The translations under genes were made by a program, and so were the position numbers. Below the pieces are notes generated by a model. That model was not told where the DNA came from. It was given only the letters and a program-made list of their open reading frames with translations, and did no database searches. This document shows, piece after piece, positions 1-8,369 of a stretch of 23,908 nucleotides of DNA. Source of the DNA: an uncultured Kineothrix sp. (GTDB taxonomy: Bacteria > Bacillota > Clostridia > Lachnospirales > Lachnospiraceae); contig CAJUMD010000047.1 of assembly GCA_910587275.1 (NCBI GenBank), positions 1-23,908 of the forward strand, in the 5' to 3' direction. Every line of letters starts with the position of its first letter. Position 1 is the stretch's first letter.

Positions 1-104
1 TTTTTGAAACAGGTTTTGAACAGATGCCGGCAGGGGAAGCACAGGGAGGCAGGGACAAACCGGGCAGGGGGTGGTGCTCCCGGCTTTTGCGTCCGCACCG
101 GGCA

Positions 105-123
105 GGTATCTGCAAATGATACC
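105..123. repeat. Inverted repeat GGTATC-N7-GATACC upstream of the NRPS operon
   Basis: A perfect 6-bp inverted repeat with a 7-nt spacer lies about 50 bp upstream of the extended -10 at 171. It is followed by an A-run, not a T-run, on the + strand, so it does not read as a terminator of an incoming + transcript. A dimeric regulator could bind here, but a chance occurrence cannot be excluded. The rest of positions 1-150 shows no gene I can support. Confidence 0.3.
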
Positions 124-170
124 GGAAAAAATACGAACTGTGCCACATTACCCAAATAAGAAAAAAAATC

Positions 171-179
171 TGATATAAT
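171..179 (+). promoter_or_regulatory. Extended -10 promoter TGATATAAT for the STAS-NRPS operon
   Basis: TGATATAAT is a consensus extended -10 element (TGn plus TATAAT). No good -35 hexamer sits 17 nt upstream, which is acceptable for an extended -10. It lies about 150 bp before the STAS start, leaving a long 5' leader. The same nine bases occur at 8895-8903 in front of the Cys-rich protein gene, so the two units may share promoter style. Confidence 0.6.
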
Positions 180-326
180 CGGATAACACGGGCAGTATGA
201 CTGCCGGGCAGACAGGGGCTGGGATGACCGGAAAGAGAAGAAAATACAGGAAAAAGCGCCGGAGCTGTGTCCGCGCTGTAAGCGCAGCCCGGAATACATG
301 AAAAACAGCGCAGAAAAGAGGAAAAT

Positions 327-632
327 ATGAAAATCACAAAAACGGAAAACGGAAGCGGCAGTTTATGTTTTGCACTGGAAGGAAGGCTGGATACCAATAC
401 GGCGCCGGAGCTTGAGACAGCGGTTAAGGATTCCATCGACGGGGTGAAGGATTTAACCATTGATATGCAGGATTTGGATTACTTATCGTCGGCAGGACTG
501 CGTGTCCTTTTAGGGGCGCAGAAGACCATGAACAAGCAGGGCAGTATGCGCGTGACCCATGTCAACGACACCATTATGGAAATTTTTGAAGTAACCGGTT
601 TTGCGGATATCCTGACGATTGAAAAGGCATAA
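327..632 (+). CDS. STAS-domain anti-sigma factor antagonist (SpoIIAA/RsbV-like)
   Basis: This 101-residue protein is a single STAS domain, the usual size for SpoIIAA/RsbV antagonists. The family motif is seen as DYLSSAGLRVLLGA around residues 51-64. By alignment with SpoIIAA (D57-S58) the predicted phospho-acceptor is Ser55. In this family the unphosphorylated form binds an RsbW-like kinase, and a PP2C phosphatase removes the phosphate. The start has an AGAGGA ribosome site 5 nt upstream. It is the first gene of a run that also holds a SpoIIE-type phosphatase (5055) and a protein with a kinase-like N-terminus (6616), so these are the likely partners. No sigma factor gene is present in the window, so the output of the switch is unknown. 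The family call is secure; the partners are inferred. Confidence 0.93.
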   Translation: MKITKTENGSGSLCFALEGRLDTNTAPELETAVKDSIDGVKDLTIDMQDLDYLSSAGLRVLLGAQKTMNKQGSMRVTHVNDTIMEIFEVTGFADILTIEKA

Positions 633-678
633 GGAAGATGGCATCCAAACTGCCGCAGGCGAAGAAAACGGAGACAGT

Positions 679-3600
679 ATGATGACAGTAGAAAAACAGA
701 AGTTCAGACGGAACCTATCACAGACCCAGATTTTAAGGGCGGAGCAGGCACATCCGGGTAGCGCACGGAATACGATTTCCTTAAAACTCCACCTGCCGGA
801 CCATACCCCGCAGGAAGTAATTGCCGCGGTGGATACGGTGCTTGACCGCGCGGACATTTTTGCCGCCGTTCTTGTGAAAGAGGACGGGGAGTGGATGTTT
901 TCCGTCGGCGCCGGAAAAGTTTCCGGTTGTGAAACAGGAAAAGAACGTGATGCGGATTTGGCGGAAAAATACATGGGGAATATGGACAGACGCCCTTTGG
1001 ATATGGAAGGGTGCCTGTACCGGGCAAAAGTCATTCCGCTTTCGGGAGGCGGTGTTTTCTTATACGTGTGTTTCCATCATATTATCATTGACGGCTACGG
1101 CATGAGCCTGTTTGTCCAAAATGTCATGGATGTGCTTGCGGGAAAAGAGATGATACCGTCGGTCTTCTTCCGGGAGGACGGTTATCTGCCTGGAAGCTCT
1201 GCCGGTAAAAAAGGCGGTGCTGCAGAAAATGTTCCTGCCGGTAAAACCGATGCTGCCGGTGAAAGCAATTCTGCGGGAGAAGGAGATGGTTCCGGCGGAA
1301 GCGGGTCTGCGGACGGATTTTGGCAGTCCCTTTTTTCCGGTGCGGAGTTTGAGGCTGCCGTTTTCCCGCAGAAAACGGACAAAAGCGGGTTCGGGAGCCT
1401 GCGCGTCTGTGTGCCGGGGGAACTGATGCGGAAAGCGGAACGGTTCGGGGAAAGGGAGGGGATTTCCGTCCCTTATCTTTTTGCGTCTGCTTATGCGCTC
1501 TATCTTGCCAAGGCCACGGGCAAAAAGGATGCGGTGTTTCTGATGCCCCGGTTAAACCGGACGCAGGGGCAGAGAAACACGCTCGGCTGTTATACATTGC
1601 TGGTTCCGGTACGGGTAAGGGTGGAAGGGGCGGATACTTTTGTGCAGCTGTGCCGGAGGGTGAAGCAGGCATCGGCGGAAGCATCGGCGCATAAGGGATG
1701 CGGTTTTGACCGTATCCTTTCCGTTCTGCGGGAAGAAGCGGTGACGGGGGAAACCGTTTCGGAATATGTGTTTAACTTCTACCGTTTTTCCTTTCATGCG
1801 GACTTCCCGTACAGCGTCCGGTTCAGCGTGGCAGGAGATATGTCAAACCATATGACATTTAACCTGTTTTGGAGCGAAAGCGGCGGACTGGATATGCAGG
1901 CGGATTATCAGCAATCCGTTTATACGGAGGAAAAAGCAGGGTATTTTTTGGATGCCATTCTTACGGTTCTTTCGGACGGGATACCGGGAGAAAGCCGGGG
2001 AGACGCTCTTTCGCCCAAAATGCTTTCGGACATCAGAACCATGGGGGAAGCGGAATACCGGAAAGTTACTTCGGTGAAGGGAAAAACGTTTCCCGTGGGA
2101 AAAGAACTTACGATTCCTTCCCTGTTCCGGCGCGCGGCAAAGCAGTATGGGGATGCCCCAGCCCTGTATGCGGGGGACCATGCCTTTACCTTTGGGGAGC
2201 TTGACCGTGCCAGCGACAGGATTGCCTGTGGGCTGCGGCGGCTTGGCGTGAAGGGCGGCGACAGCGTTGCCTTTCTGTTGAAGAGGGATTACCGTCTGAT
2301 TCCAACGATTCTTGGCATAGCGAAAGCGGGGGCGGCATTTATCCCGGCAGATCCTTCCTATCCCATGGACCGGATTGCATATATCCTGGAAAACAGCGGG
2401 GCGGTGCGCCTGGTTTCCTCCAAAGACGTGGAGATTGCGGGAGAGTATGAGTATACGGAAATCGATGACCTGTTATCCCAGGAAGCGGAGCCGGATCTCC
2501 TGCCGGAAATCGGGCAGGATGACCTTGCATACATGATTTACACGTCGGGAACGACGGGGCGGCCCAAAGGGGTGATGCTGTCCCATAAGGGTATCGCAAA
2601 CATCGTACACCCGAACAACAATCCCTTTAACCGGGATGTGACCCAAAACGGGCATGGAATCGTAGCGATTGGCTCGATTTGTTTTGATATTTCTTTGTTT
2701 GAAATCTTTGTTCCGCTGATGAACGGGCTGTTCGTGGAGCTGGGCAATGAAAAAGCCATGACGGATGCGGGGGAACTTGCGGCGCATATCCGGCGGCACG
2801 GTGCGGATATCCTGCATTGCACGCCTTCGCGCATAAATGCTTATTTGGCAAACGAAGCCTTCCGGGAAGCCCTGGGCGGTGTGAAAGCTATCCTGGCGGC
2901 GGGGGAGGTTCTGCCCGGAAGTCTTGTGAAGCGGCTGGCGGATACTTACCGGATACGGATTTACAACGGTTACGGTCCCACGGAAACCACCATCGGCGCC
3001 ACCATCACTGAGGCGGGAGATGCCGTTTCCATCGGAATGCCCATAGCCAATACGGGTATCCTGCTCCTGGATAGGGAGGAACATCCGGTTCCTTTCGGCG
3101 CAGTGGGGGAAATCTGCGTATACGGCAATGGTGTAGGCATCGGCTATAAAGACCGGCCGGAAGAAACGGAAGCCAAATACCGAATGTGGAACGGTATCCG
3201 GCTGTACCGCACCGGGGATTTGGGATATTTTTCGGAAGAGGGAATGATGTACTGCGGCAGGAACGACAGACAGGTAAAACTGCGGGGACTGCGCATAGAG
3301 CTGTCGGAAATCGAGAATGTCATGGGGGAATTTCCCGGTATCGGGGCGTGTTGCTGTATCATACGGAAAATAGGAATGGAAAAGGAAAAGACCGAGCGTT
3401 TGGCGGGTTTTTATACCGTTTTATCCGAAGGCGCCGTGGACAGGGAGGCGTTGAGGGCGCATATGAAGGCGCGGCTGGCTTCCTATATGGTTCCGGATAT
3501 TTTAAAGGAGATTGCCGCCATGCCGCAGACGCCCAACGGGAAGACCGATGTGAAAGCCCTTGCGGATGAGCCAGTGGAATACGTCCGGGTGTATAAAGCG

Positions 3601-5025
3601 CCGGAAACGGAGAGGGAAAAGTTGGTTTGCGGTATTTTCGGGGAAGTGCTGTCCGCAGGGTGCGTCGGTATGGATGACAACTTTTTTGAATTGGGCGGCG
3701 ATTCCTTAAGCGCCGTCACGGTGCTGCTGCAAATCGAAGAAAAGCTGGAACTTTCGGATAACCGGCTGGAATTCGGGGATTTATACCGGTATCCCACGCC
3801 TGCCCTTTTGCTGGAGCGGATTTCCGGGGGCGCGGACGGCGGCGGAGCGGAATTTGACATAAGGCATTTGGATTACGAAGGAATAGAGGAATACCTTGCC
3901 GCGCATACGCAAAAAGAAGTAAAACGCAAGTATCTCGGAAATGTGCTGCTAACGGGTGTGACGGGTTATCTTGGGATACATATTCTTGTGGATTTGCTAA
4001 GGAACCCGGACTGGTGCGGCAAAATCGTCTGCCTGTCCCGTCCGAAGAAGACTCTCACTGCCTTAAAGCGTGTGAAATCTTCCCTGTTTTATTATGCGGA
4101 AGAAGATTTTTCCGCAAGTTACGGGGATAAATGGCTGGTGGTGGAAGGGGATATCACAAACCAGGATATTTTTACGCAAAAGTGCCCGGTCCGTATCCAC
4201 ACTATCATCAATTCCGCCGCAAATGTGTCCCATTTTTCCTACGGGGACGATTTGGAAAAGATAAATACGCAGGGGGTAAGGAACCTGATTCGGTTTGCCG
4301 GGAAGGAGCGGGCGGCGCTCTGCCAGATTTCCACCATCAGTGTTGCGGGCATGACGGCGGGGGATGCGCGGAAGGAGCGTTTTTGTGAATCGGATTTTTA
4401 TATCGGGCAGGAAATCCATAACCAGTATATTTATTCCAAATATATGGCGGAATATGAGCTGCTCCGGGCGGCGGTGAAGGACGGACTGGAAATAAAAATC
4501 ATGCGCATCGGGAACCTCCAGGGGCGCATCCGCGACGGGGAATTCCAAATGAATCTCCGTTCCAATGCCTTTACCCGCCGGTTTTCTTCTTATATTAAGA
4601 TGGGGGCTGTGCCTTTGTCGGTTTATGAAGCAAGCGTTAATTTTTCGCCGGTGGACGAGACGGCGCATAACATCGTGGTGCTGACGGCGACGGGGGAGGA
4701 TACGGCGGTTTTCCATGTCTGTCCGCCCGTGGAATTAAAATTTTCCGATTTGTTCCGGGCTGCCGCGAAGTTGGGCTATGCCGTGGAAGTGCTGACGGAC
4801 GGGGAATTTGACAAGCTGCTGCAGGAGCGGAAGCAGACAGAGGAAGGCAGGGAACAGCTGCAAGGGTTAATGACAAATGAAGAAACAAAAAACTTTCATG
4901 AAATACCTGTTGTGCAGGATCTTACCGATGGGTATTTATGGAGTCTGCTGGAAGGGTGGAGCGTTATCACCGGGGAATATTTGGACAAATACCTGTCCGC
5001 CCTAAGCGGAATGGACTTATTTTAA
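679..5025 (+). CDS. Single-module NRPS: condensation-adenylation-PCP-thioester reductase
   Basis: A 1448-residue synthetase. Domains in order: condensation (about 1-430, active motif HHIIIDG at 133-139), adenylation (about 470-960; YTSGTTGRPKG from residue 621, NGYGPTETT, YRTGDLG and PNGKTD core motifs), peptidyl carrier (LGGDSL, phosphopantetheine site Ser1009) and a C-terminal NAD(P)H reductase (Rossmann TGVTGYLG at 1092-1099, catalytic YIYSK with Tyr1250/Lys1254). All key residues are present. In this class the C domain acylates an amino acid activated by A and held on T, and R releases it as an aldehyde or alcohol. Start choice: ATG 679 (or 682) has GGAG 5-8 nt upstream; an in-frame ATG at 619 overlaps the STAS gene and has no good ribosome site. 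A Gly/Ala/Ser-rich insert lies inside the C domain. The residues lining the A pocket read by eye as D-I-F-H-L-A-G-I-G-K, which matches no code I know, so the substrate is not assigned. Confidence 0.95.
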   Translation: MMTVEKQKFRRNLSQTQILRAEQAHPGSARNTISLKLHLPDHTPQEVIAAVDTVLDRADIFAAVLVKEDGEWMFSVGAGKVSGCETGKERDADLAEKYMGNMDRRPLDMEGCLYRAKVIPLSGGGVFLYVCFHHIIIDGYGMSLFVQNVMDVLAGKEMIPSVFFREDGYLPGSSAGKKGGAAENVPAGKTDAAGESNSAGEGDGSGGSGSADGFWQSLFSGAEFEAAVFPQKTDKSGFGSLRVCVPGELMRKAERFGEREGISVPYLFASAYALYLAKATGKKDAVFLMPRLNRTQGQRNTLGCYTLLVPVRVRVEGADTFVQLCRRVKQASAEASAHKGCGFDRILSVLREEAVTGETVSEYVFNFYRFSFHADFPYSVRFSVAGDMSNHMTFNLFWSESGGLDMQADYQQSVYTEEKAGYFLDAILTVLSDGIPGESRGDALSPKMLSDIRTMGEAEYRKVTSVKGKTFPVGKELTIPSLFRRAAKQYGDAPALYAGDHAFTFGELDRASDRIACGLRRLGVKGGDSVAFLLKRDYRLIPTILGIAKAGAAFIPADPSYPMDRIAYILENSGAVRLVSSKDVEIAGEYEYTEIDDLLSQEAEPDLLPEIGQDDLAYMIYTSGTTGRPKGVMLSHKGIANIVHPNNNPFNRDVTQNGHGIVAIGSICFDISLFEIFVPLMNGLFVELGNEKAMTDAGELAAHIRRHGADILHCTPSRINAYLANEAFREALGGVKAILAAGEVLPGSLVKRLADTYRIRIYNGYGPTETTIGATITEAGDAVSIGMPIANTGILLLDREEHPVPFGAVGEICVYGNGVGIGYKDRPEETEAKYRMWNGIRLYRTGDLGYFSEEGMMYCGRNDRQVKLRGLRIELSEIENVMGEFPGIGACCCIIRKIGMEKEKTERLAGFYTVLSEGAVDREALRAHMKARLASYMVPDILKEIAAMPQTPNGKTDVKALADEPVEYVRVYKAPETEREKLVCGIFGEVLSAGCVGMDDNFFELGGDSLSAVTVLLQIEEKLELSDNRLEFGDLYRYPTPALLLERISGGADGGGAEFDIRHLDYEGIEEYLAAHTQKEVKRKYLGNVLLTGVTGYLGIHILVDLLRNPDWCGKIVCLSRPKKTLTALKRVKSSLFYYAEEDFSASYGDKWLVVEGDITNQDIFTQKCPVRIHTIINSAANVSHFSYGDDLEKINTQGVRNLIRFAGKERAALCQISTISVAGMTAGDARKERFCESDFYIGQEIHNQYIYSKYMAEYELLRAAVKDGLEIKIMRIGNLQGRIRDGEFQMNLRSNAFTRRFSSYIKMGAVPLSVYEASVNFSPVDETAHNIVVLTATGEDTAVFHVCPPVELKFSDLFRAAAKLGYAVEVLTDGEFDKLLQERKQTEEGREQLQGLMTNEETKNFHEIPVVQDLTDGYLWSLLEGWSVITGEYLDKYLSALSGMDLF

Positions 5026-5054
5026 AGGGGAGAGCGGAAAAGGAGAGAGATGGA

Positions 5055-6497
5055 ATGGTGTCGATTGCACTTTGGAGTTTTGCGGTTTTCATGGCATCGG
5101 TGTTTGCCGGCCTGTTGACGGGGATTACGCTGATTCCGAAATACAAAGGTTCGGTAAGGGCTGTCTGTTGGACCATCGGGGCTGTGGTTGGATATTTCAT
5201 AGCGTTTGTGAGCTATTCCGTTAATTTATATAACGATGCGGTGGGGATATTGGGGCTTTCCGCCCTGATGTGTATGATAGCGCAGTTTTTGTATAAGGAC
5301 AGTTGGTCCACTAAGCTCGCCATATCCCTGATGGCATGTCTGATTGCCAATGTCAGCACGTTTATGTTCTGTGGGACTACGGATACCCTTCTTGGGACGG
5401 CGCTGGGATTGATTCAGGAAAGCCCTTATGATACGGCGAATCTGGTTTTCTTTATCGGAATCAAGATTTTCGTGTATGCCGTATTTTCGGTATTGTATGC
5501 CCGTTTCCTGAAAAAAACCATCCACCGCACCGTTGAGGCGGTCGGTGGGAAAATGGCAGTGTTCCTTCCGGCACTGTTCATTTCGGTGGTAGGATTTTAT
5601 TTTATCAATCTTGTGTCAAACGGTGTGGGGATTTACCCGAACAGTCCATGGTTCTTTTTGCTGTATATTACGGTGTGCCTGATTTTTGTGGTGGAATTTT
5701 GGATGATTTTTTACTCCATTAACCAAAGTGCGAGGACGATGAAGACCACGGCGGAGCTGAATGTGGCGACAAATATCCAGCAGTCCATGCTGCCCTGCAT
5801 TTTTCCCGCATTCCCCGAACGGGAGGAGTTCGACGTATTTGCCGCCATGGAGCCGGCAAAGGAAGTAGGAGGCGACTTTTATGACTTTTTCATGGTGGAT
5901 GAACGCCATCTTGCCGTGGTGGCGGCGGATGTGTCGGGAAAAGGGGTTCCGGCGGCATTGTTCATGGTCATCGGGAAGACGCTGATTAAGGACCATACCC
6001 AGCCGGGCAGGGATTTGGGGGAGGTATTTACCGAGGTAAACAACCTTTTGTGTGAATCCAACAGCGAGGGTATGTTCATTACCGCTTTTGAAGGGGTATT
6101 GGATTTGGCAACGGGGGAATTCCGCTTCGTGAATGCGGGGCATGAGATTCCGTTTGTATGCAAAAAGGGAGGCGTCTTTGAGCCGCATAAGATACGTGCG
6201 GGATTTGTTCTGGCGGGTATGGAGGGCATCCGTTACCAGTGCGGCTCCATGCAGTTGGAGGAGGGGGATAAGTTCTTCCAGTATACGGACGGCGTAACGG
6301 AAGCGACCAATAAGGAGAACGGACTTTACGGCATGGAACGGTTGGAGAGGGTATTGCGTGATCATGCGGCGCTGTCGCCGGCGGAACTGCTGCCCGCCGT
6401 GAAAAGGGATATCGATGCGTTTGTGGGGGACGCGGAGCAGTTTGACGATATTACCATGATTTGTTTTGAGTTTAAGAAGAAGATGGGTTGGAGTTAA
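5055..6497 (+). CDS. Membrane-anchored SpoIIE-type PP2C serine phosphatase
   Basis: This 480-residue protein has about seven hydrophobic segments in residues 1-230, then a short helical linker and a complete SpoIIE/PP2C domain. Metal-binding and fold motifs are all visible: GGDFYDF (272-278, Asp274), DVSGKGVPAALFM (Asp292), GMFITAF, NAGHEIP, YTDGVTEA and QFDDITM (Asp464/465). It should dephosphorylate a STAS protein at the membrane; the STAS protein at 327 is the obvious candidate substrate. The N-terminal membrane half is not MASE/PAS-like by eye and may be the sensor. Start choice: ATG 5055 has AAAAGGAGAG at a good distance; the frame is open upstream into the NRPS but without a ribosome site. 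It begins 29 nt after the NRPS stop, which suggests one operon. Confidence 0.92.
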   Translation: MVSIALWSFAVFMASVFAGLLTGITLIPKYKGSVRAVCWTIGAVVGYFIAFVSYSVNLYNDAVGILGLSALMCMIAQFLYKDSWSTKLAISLMACLIANVSTFMFCGTTDTLLGTALGLIQESPYDTANLVFFIGIKIFVYAVFSVLYARFLKKTIHRTVEAVGGKMAVFLPALFISVVGFYFINLVSNGVGIYPNSPWFFLLYITVCLIFVVEFWMIFYSINQSARTMKTTAELNVATNIQQSMLPCIFPAFPEREEFDVFAAMEPAKEVGGDFYDFFMVDERHLAVVAADVSGKGVPAALFMVIGKTLIKDHTQPGRDLGEVFTEVNNLLCESNSEGMFITAFEGVLDLATGEFRFVNAGHEIPFVCKKGGVFEPHKIRAGFVLAGMEGIRYQCGSMQLEEGDKFFQYTDGVTEATNKENGLYGMERLERVLRDHAALSPAELLPAVKRDIDAFVGDAEQFDDITMICFEFKKKMGWS

Positions 6498-6589
6498 GCC
6501 GGATGCGCCGGATAAGATACGGTTGTCCTAAGGACGCGCTTTCGCCCGGCGTCAAACGTACAAATATTTTTTGGGGATTGGCAATTTGG

Positions 6590-6725
6590 AGACAGGAAGG
6601 AATGGTTAGTGCGGTATGGAGAACGGGAAAGCCGGAAATGGGAAAAAAGAAGCCGGGGAAATGGAAAACAGGAAAACGGAAACCGGGAAGACAGAGGGTG
6701 GTAAGGCGGGGAAACGGGAGTTGGG
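6590..6725 (+). repeat. Purine-rich low-complexity tract at the start of the symporter gene
   Basis: The DNA consists of irregular repeats of GGGAAA, GGAAA and ACGGGAAA type units. It encodes the Gly/Lys/Glu-rich first 35 or so residues of the downstream protein (MENGKAGNGKKEAG and similar). Such DNA tends to vary in length by slippage. A second tract of the same character lies at 9285-9500 before the lipoprotein gene. Confidence 0.6.
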
Positions 6726-8283
6726 GAATGAAAGTATTGCGCAGGTATGCAAGGATGTGGAAGCGGCGCTGGGGGAATGTGGGGTGGCACAGAGGGATAT
6801 CCTGCAGACCAGGCTTATGGTGGAGGAGACACTGTTAAAGTATCAGGAGGTTTTTGGGGCGGGGGCGGTATTTACGCAGAAGTGCACCAGGCGTTTAAAC
6901 CGTATCCGGCTGGAACTCTCCCTGCCGGGGGAGCGCTTTGATCCTTTTGATACGGGGGAGGAAGGGCAGAGCGAAGTGCTGCGTGGACTGCTTGCCAATA
7001 TCGGGGCGGCGCCTGTATGGCAGTATAAGAACGGGGTAAACCTGATTCTGTTTATGCCCAAAAAGAAGAAACGGTCACAAATGGTGTCTTTGGTGTGGTC
7101 GGTGGTGCTGGCGCTTTTGGGCGGCGGTTTGTGCCGCTTTTTGCCGGCGGGTATCCGGGAGTTTTTGATAAATGAGCTGATAGGACCTGTTTTTGAACGC
7201 TTTATGGGACTTTTATCCGCTATTGCGGGCCCCATGGTGTTTCTTTCGGTGGCATGGGGGATTTACAGCATCGGAGATACGGCTACGATGGGGAAGATTG
7301 GGAAAAGGATGATTGGACGTTTTCTTTTGATGTCCGTTCTTTTGACGCTTCCGGCATGTATGGCGGTTCTGCCTCTTTTTTCCCTCGCGGCGGGAGGCGG
7401 GGGAATGTTTGATTTTTCCGAACTGTTTCAGATGATTTTGGACATTGTTCCGGGAAATTTTTTTACGCCCTTTACGGAGGGGAATCCGCTGCAGATTATT
7501 TTTGTTGCGGTTTTGATTGGTACGGCAATGCTGATTTTGGGAAGTAAGGCTACGGTTGCGGCGGCGTTTGTGGAGCAGTCCAATTATATTGTGCAGTTTA
7601 TCATGGAGACGGTCAGTTCTTTTGTGCCGCTGTTTGTATTCGGCAGTATTCTGACCATGGTGCTCGGCAATGATTTTTCCGTATTTTTCCATACGTATAA
7701 GCTGCTTCCTGCCATGCTCGCCGGGCATATGATTGTCATGGGAGTGTATCTTGTGCTGGTTTGTACGCGGAGGAAGGTGCGTCCTGCGCTGTTGCTAAAG
7801 AAGATGATGCCAACGTTCCTGATTGCGCTGACCACGGCATCTTCTTCGGCGGCTTTCGGGGTGAATATGGAATGTTGTGAAAAGGAACTTGGAATCGATA
7901 AAAGGATTGTGAATTTCGGCGTTCCTTTGGGACAGGTCATATTTATGCCGGGAGTTTCCGTCCAGTTCCTTGCGGTGGGATTCTGCATGGCGGAAATTTA
8001 CGGTGTGACGGTTTCCCCAGTGTGGCTGGCGATGGCGTTCCTCATTGCCATCGTGCTTGCGGTGGCGGCACCTCCGATTCCCGGCGGCGCGCTGACCTGT
8101 TATACCATATTGTTTGTACAGCTTAAGATTCCCATGGAGGCAATCGCAGTAACCATTGCCCTGAATGTAATACTGGAATTTTTCACGACTGCGGCGGACC
8201 TGTTCTGCCTGCAGGCGGAATTGGTGGAATTGGCCGCAGGGCTTGATATGCTGGATACCGGGAAACTGAAAAACGTTTCCTGA
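6616..8283 (+). CDS. DAACS-type dicarboxylate/amino acid symporter with N-terminal anti-sigma-kinase-like domain
   Basis: This 555-residue protein is about 110-130 residues longer than usual for the family. Residues 1-35 are low complexity. Residues about 36-150 form a soluble domain (RLMVEETLLKYQE, then IRLELSLPGERFDPF and YKNGVNLILF) that resembles a degenerate RsbW/GHKL ATPase: the VEE of the N-box helix is there but the Mg-binding Asn is not obvious. From 155 on it is a transporter: eight or so membrane spans with an HP1 serine motif TASSSAAF (407-414), PLGQVIFMPGV (437-447) in place of the sodium-site NMDGT region, an HP2 loop PPIPGGAL, and a last helix LEFFTTAADLF. The acidic-substrate Arg (R397 of GltPh) aligns with Thr524 and the Na-site Asp (D405) with Leu532, so glutamate/aspartate is unlikely. 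The start has GGAAGGA 15 nt upstream and is tentative. Transporter call firm, kinase-like domain tentative. Confidence 0.88.
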   Translation: MENGKAGNGKKEAGEMENRKTETGKTEGGKAGKRELGNESIAQVCKDVEAALGECGVAQRDILQTRLMVEETLLKYQEVFGAGAVFTQKCTRRLNRIRLELSLPGERFDPFDTGEEGQSEVLRGLLANIGAAPVWQYKNGVNLILFMPKKKKRSQMVSLVWSVVLALLGGGLCRFLPAGIREFLINELIGPVFERFMGLLSAIAGPMVFLSVAWGIYSIGDTATMGKIGKRMIGRFLLMSVLLTLPACMAVLPLFSLAAGGGGMFDFSELFQMILDIVPGNFFTPFTEGNPLQIIFVAVLIGTAMLILGSKATVAAAFVEQSNYIVQFIMETVSSFVPLFVFGSILTMVLGNDFSVFFHTYKLLPAMLAGHMIVMGVYLVLVCTRRKVRPALLLKKMMPTFLIALTTASSSAAFGVNMECCEKELGIDKRIVNFGVPLGQVIFMPGVSVQFLAVGFCMAEIYGVTVSPVWLAMAFLIAIVLAVAAPPIPGGALTCYTILFVQLKIPMEAIAVTIALNVILEFFTTAADLFCLQAELVELAAGLDMLDTGKLKNVS

Positions 8284-8369
8284 ATGAGACGGCAATGCGT
8301 GTCCGCAGCTTAAATCCCCGGCAGGATGGGGGAGTGGTTGTAGAAAAAAGAAACGGAGGTGGAGAACCG

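Noticed and set aside
60..90. Possible terminator CCGGG...CCCGG followed by CTTTTG
   Set aside because: The stem is short, the loop long and the T-run only four; no upstream gene end is recognised.
6488..6838. Trp/Arg-rich frame overlapping the start of the symporter gene
   Set aside because: It is a frame-shifted reading of the purine-rich tract; the other frame continues into a real protein.
7213..7728. Minus-strand frame opposite the symporter, rich in His, Arg and Asn
   Set aside because: The composition is that of the complement of a membrane-protein gene; there are no motifs.
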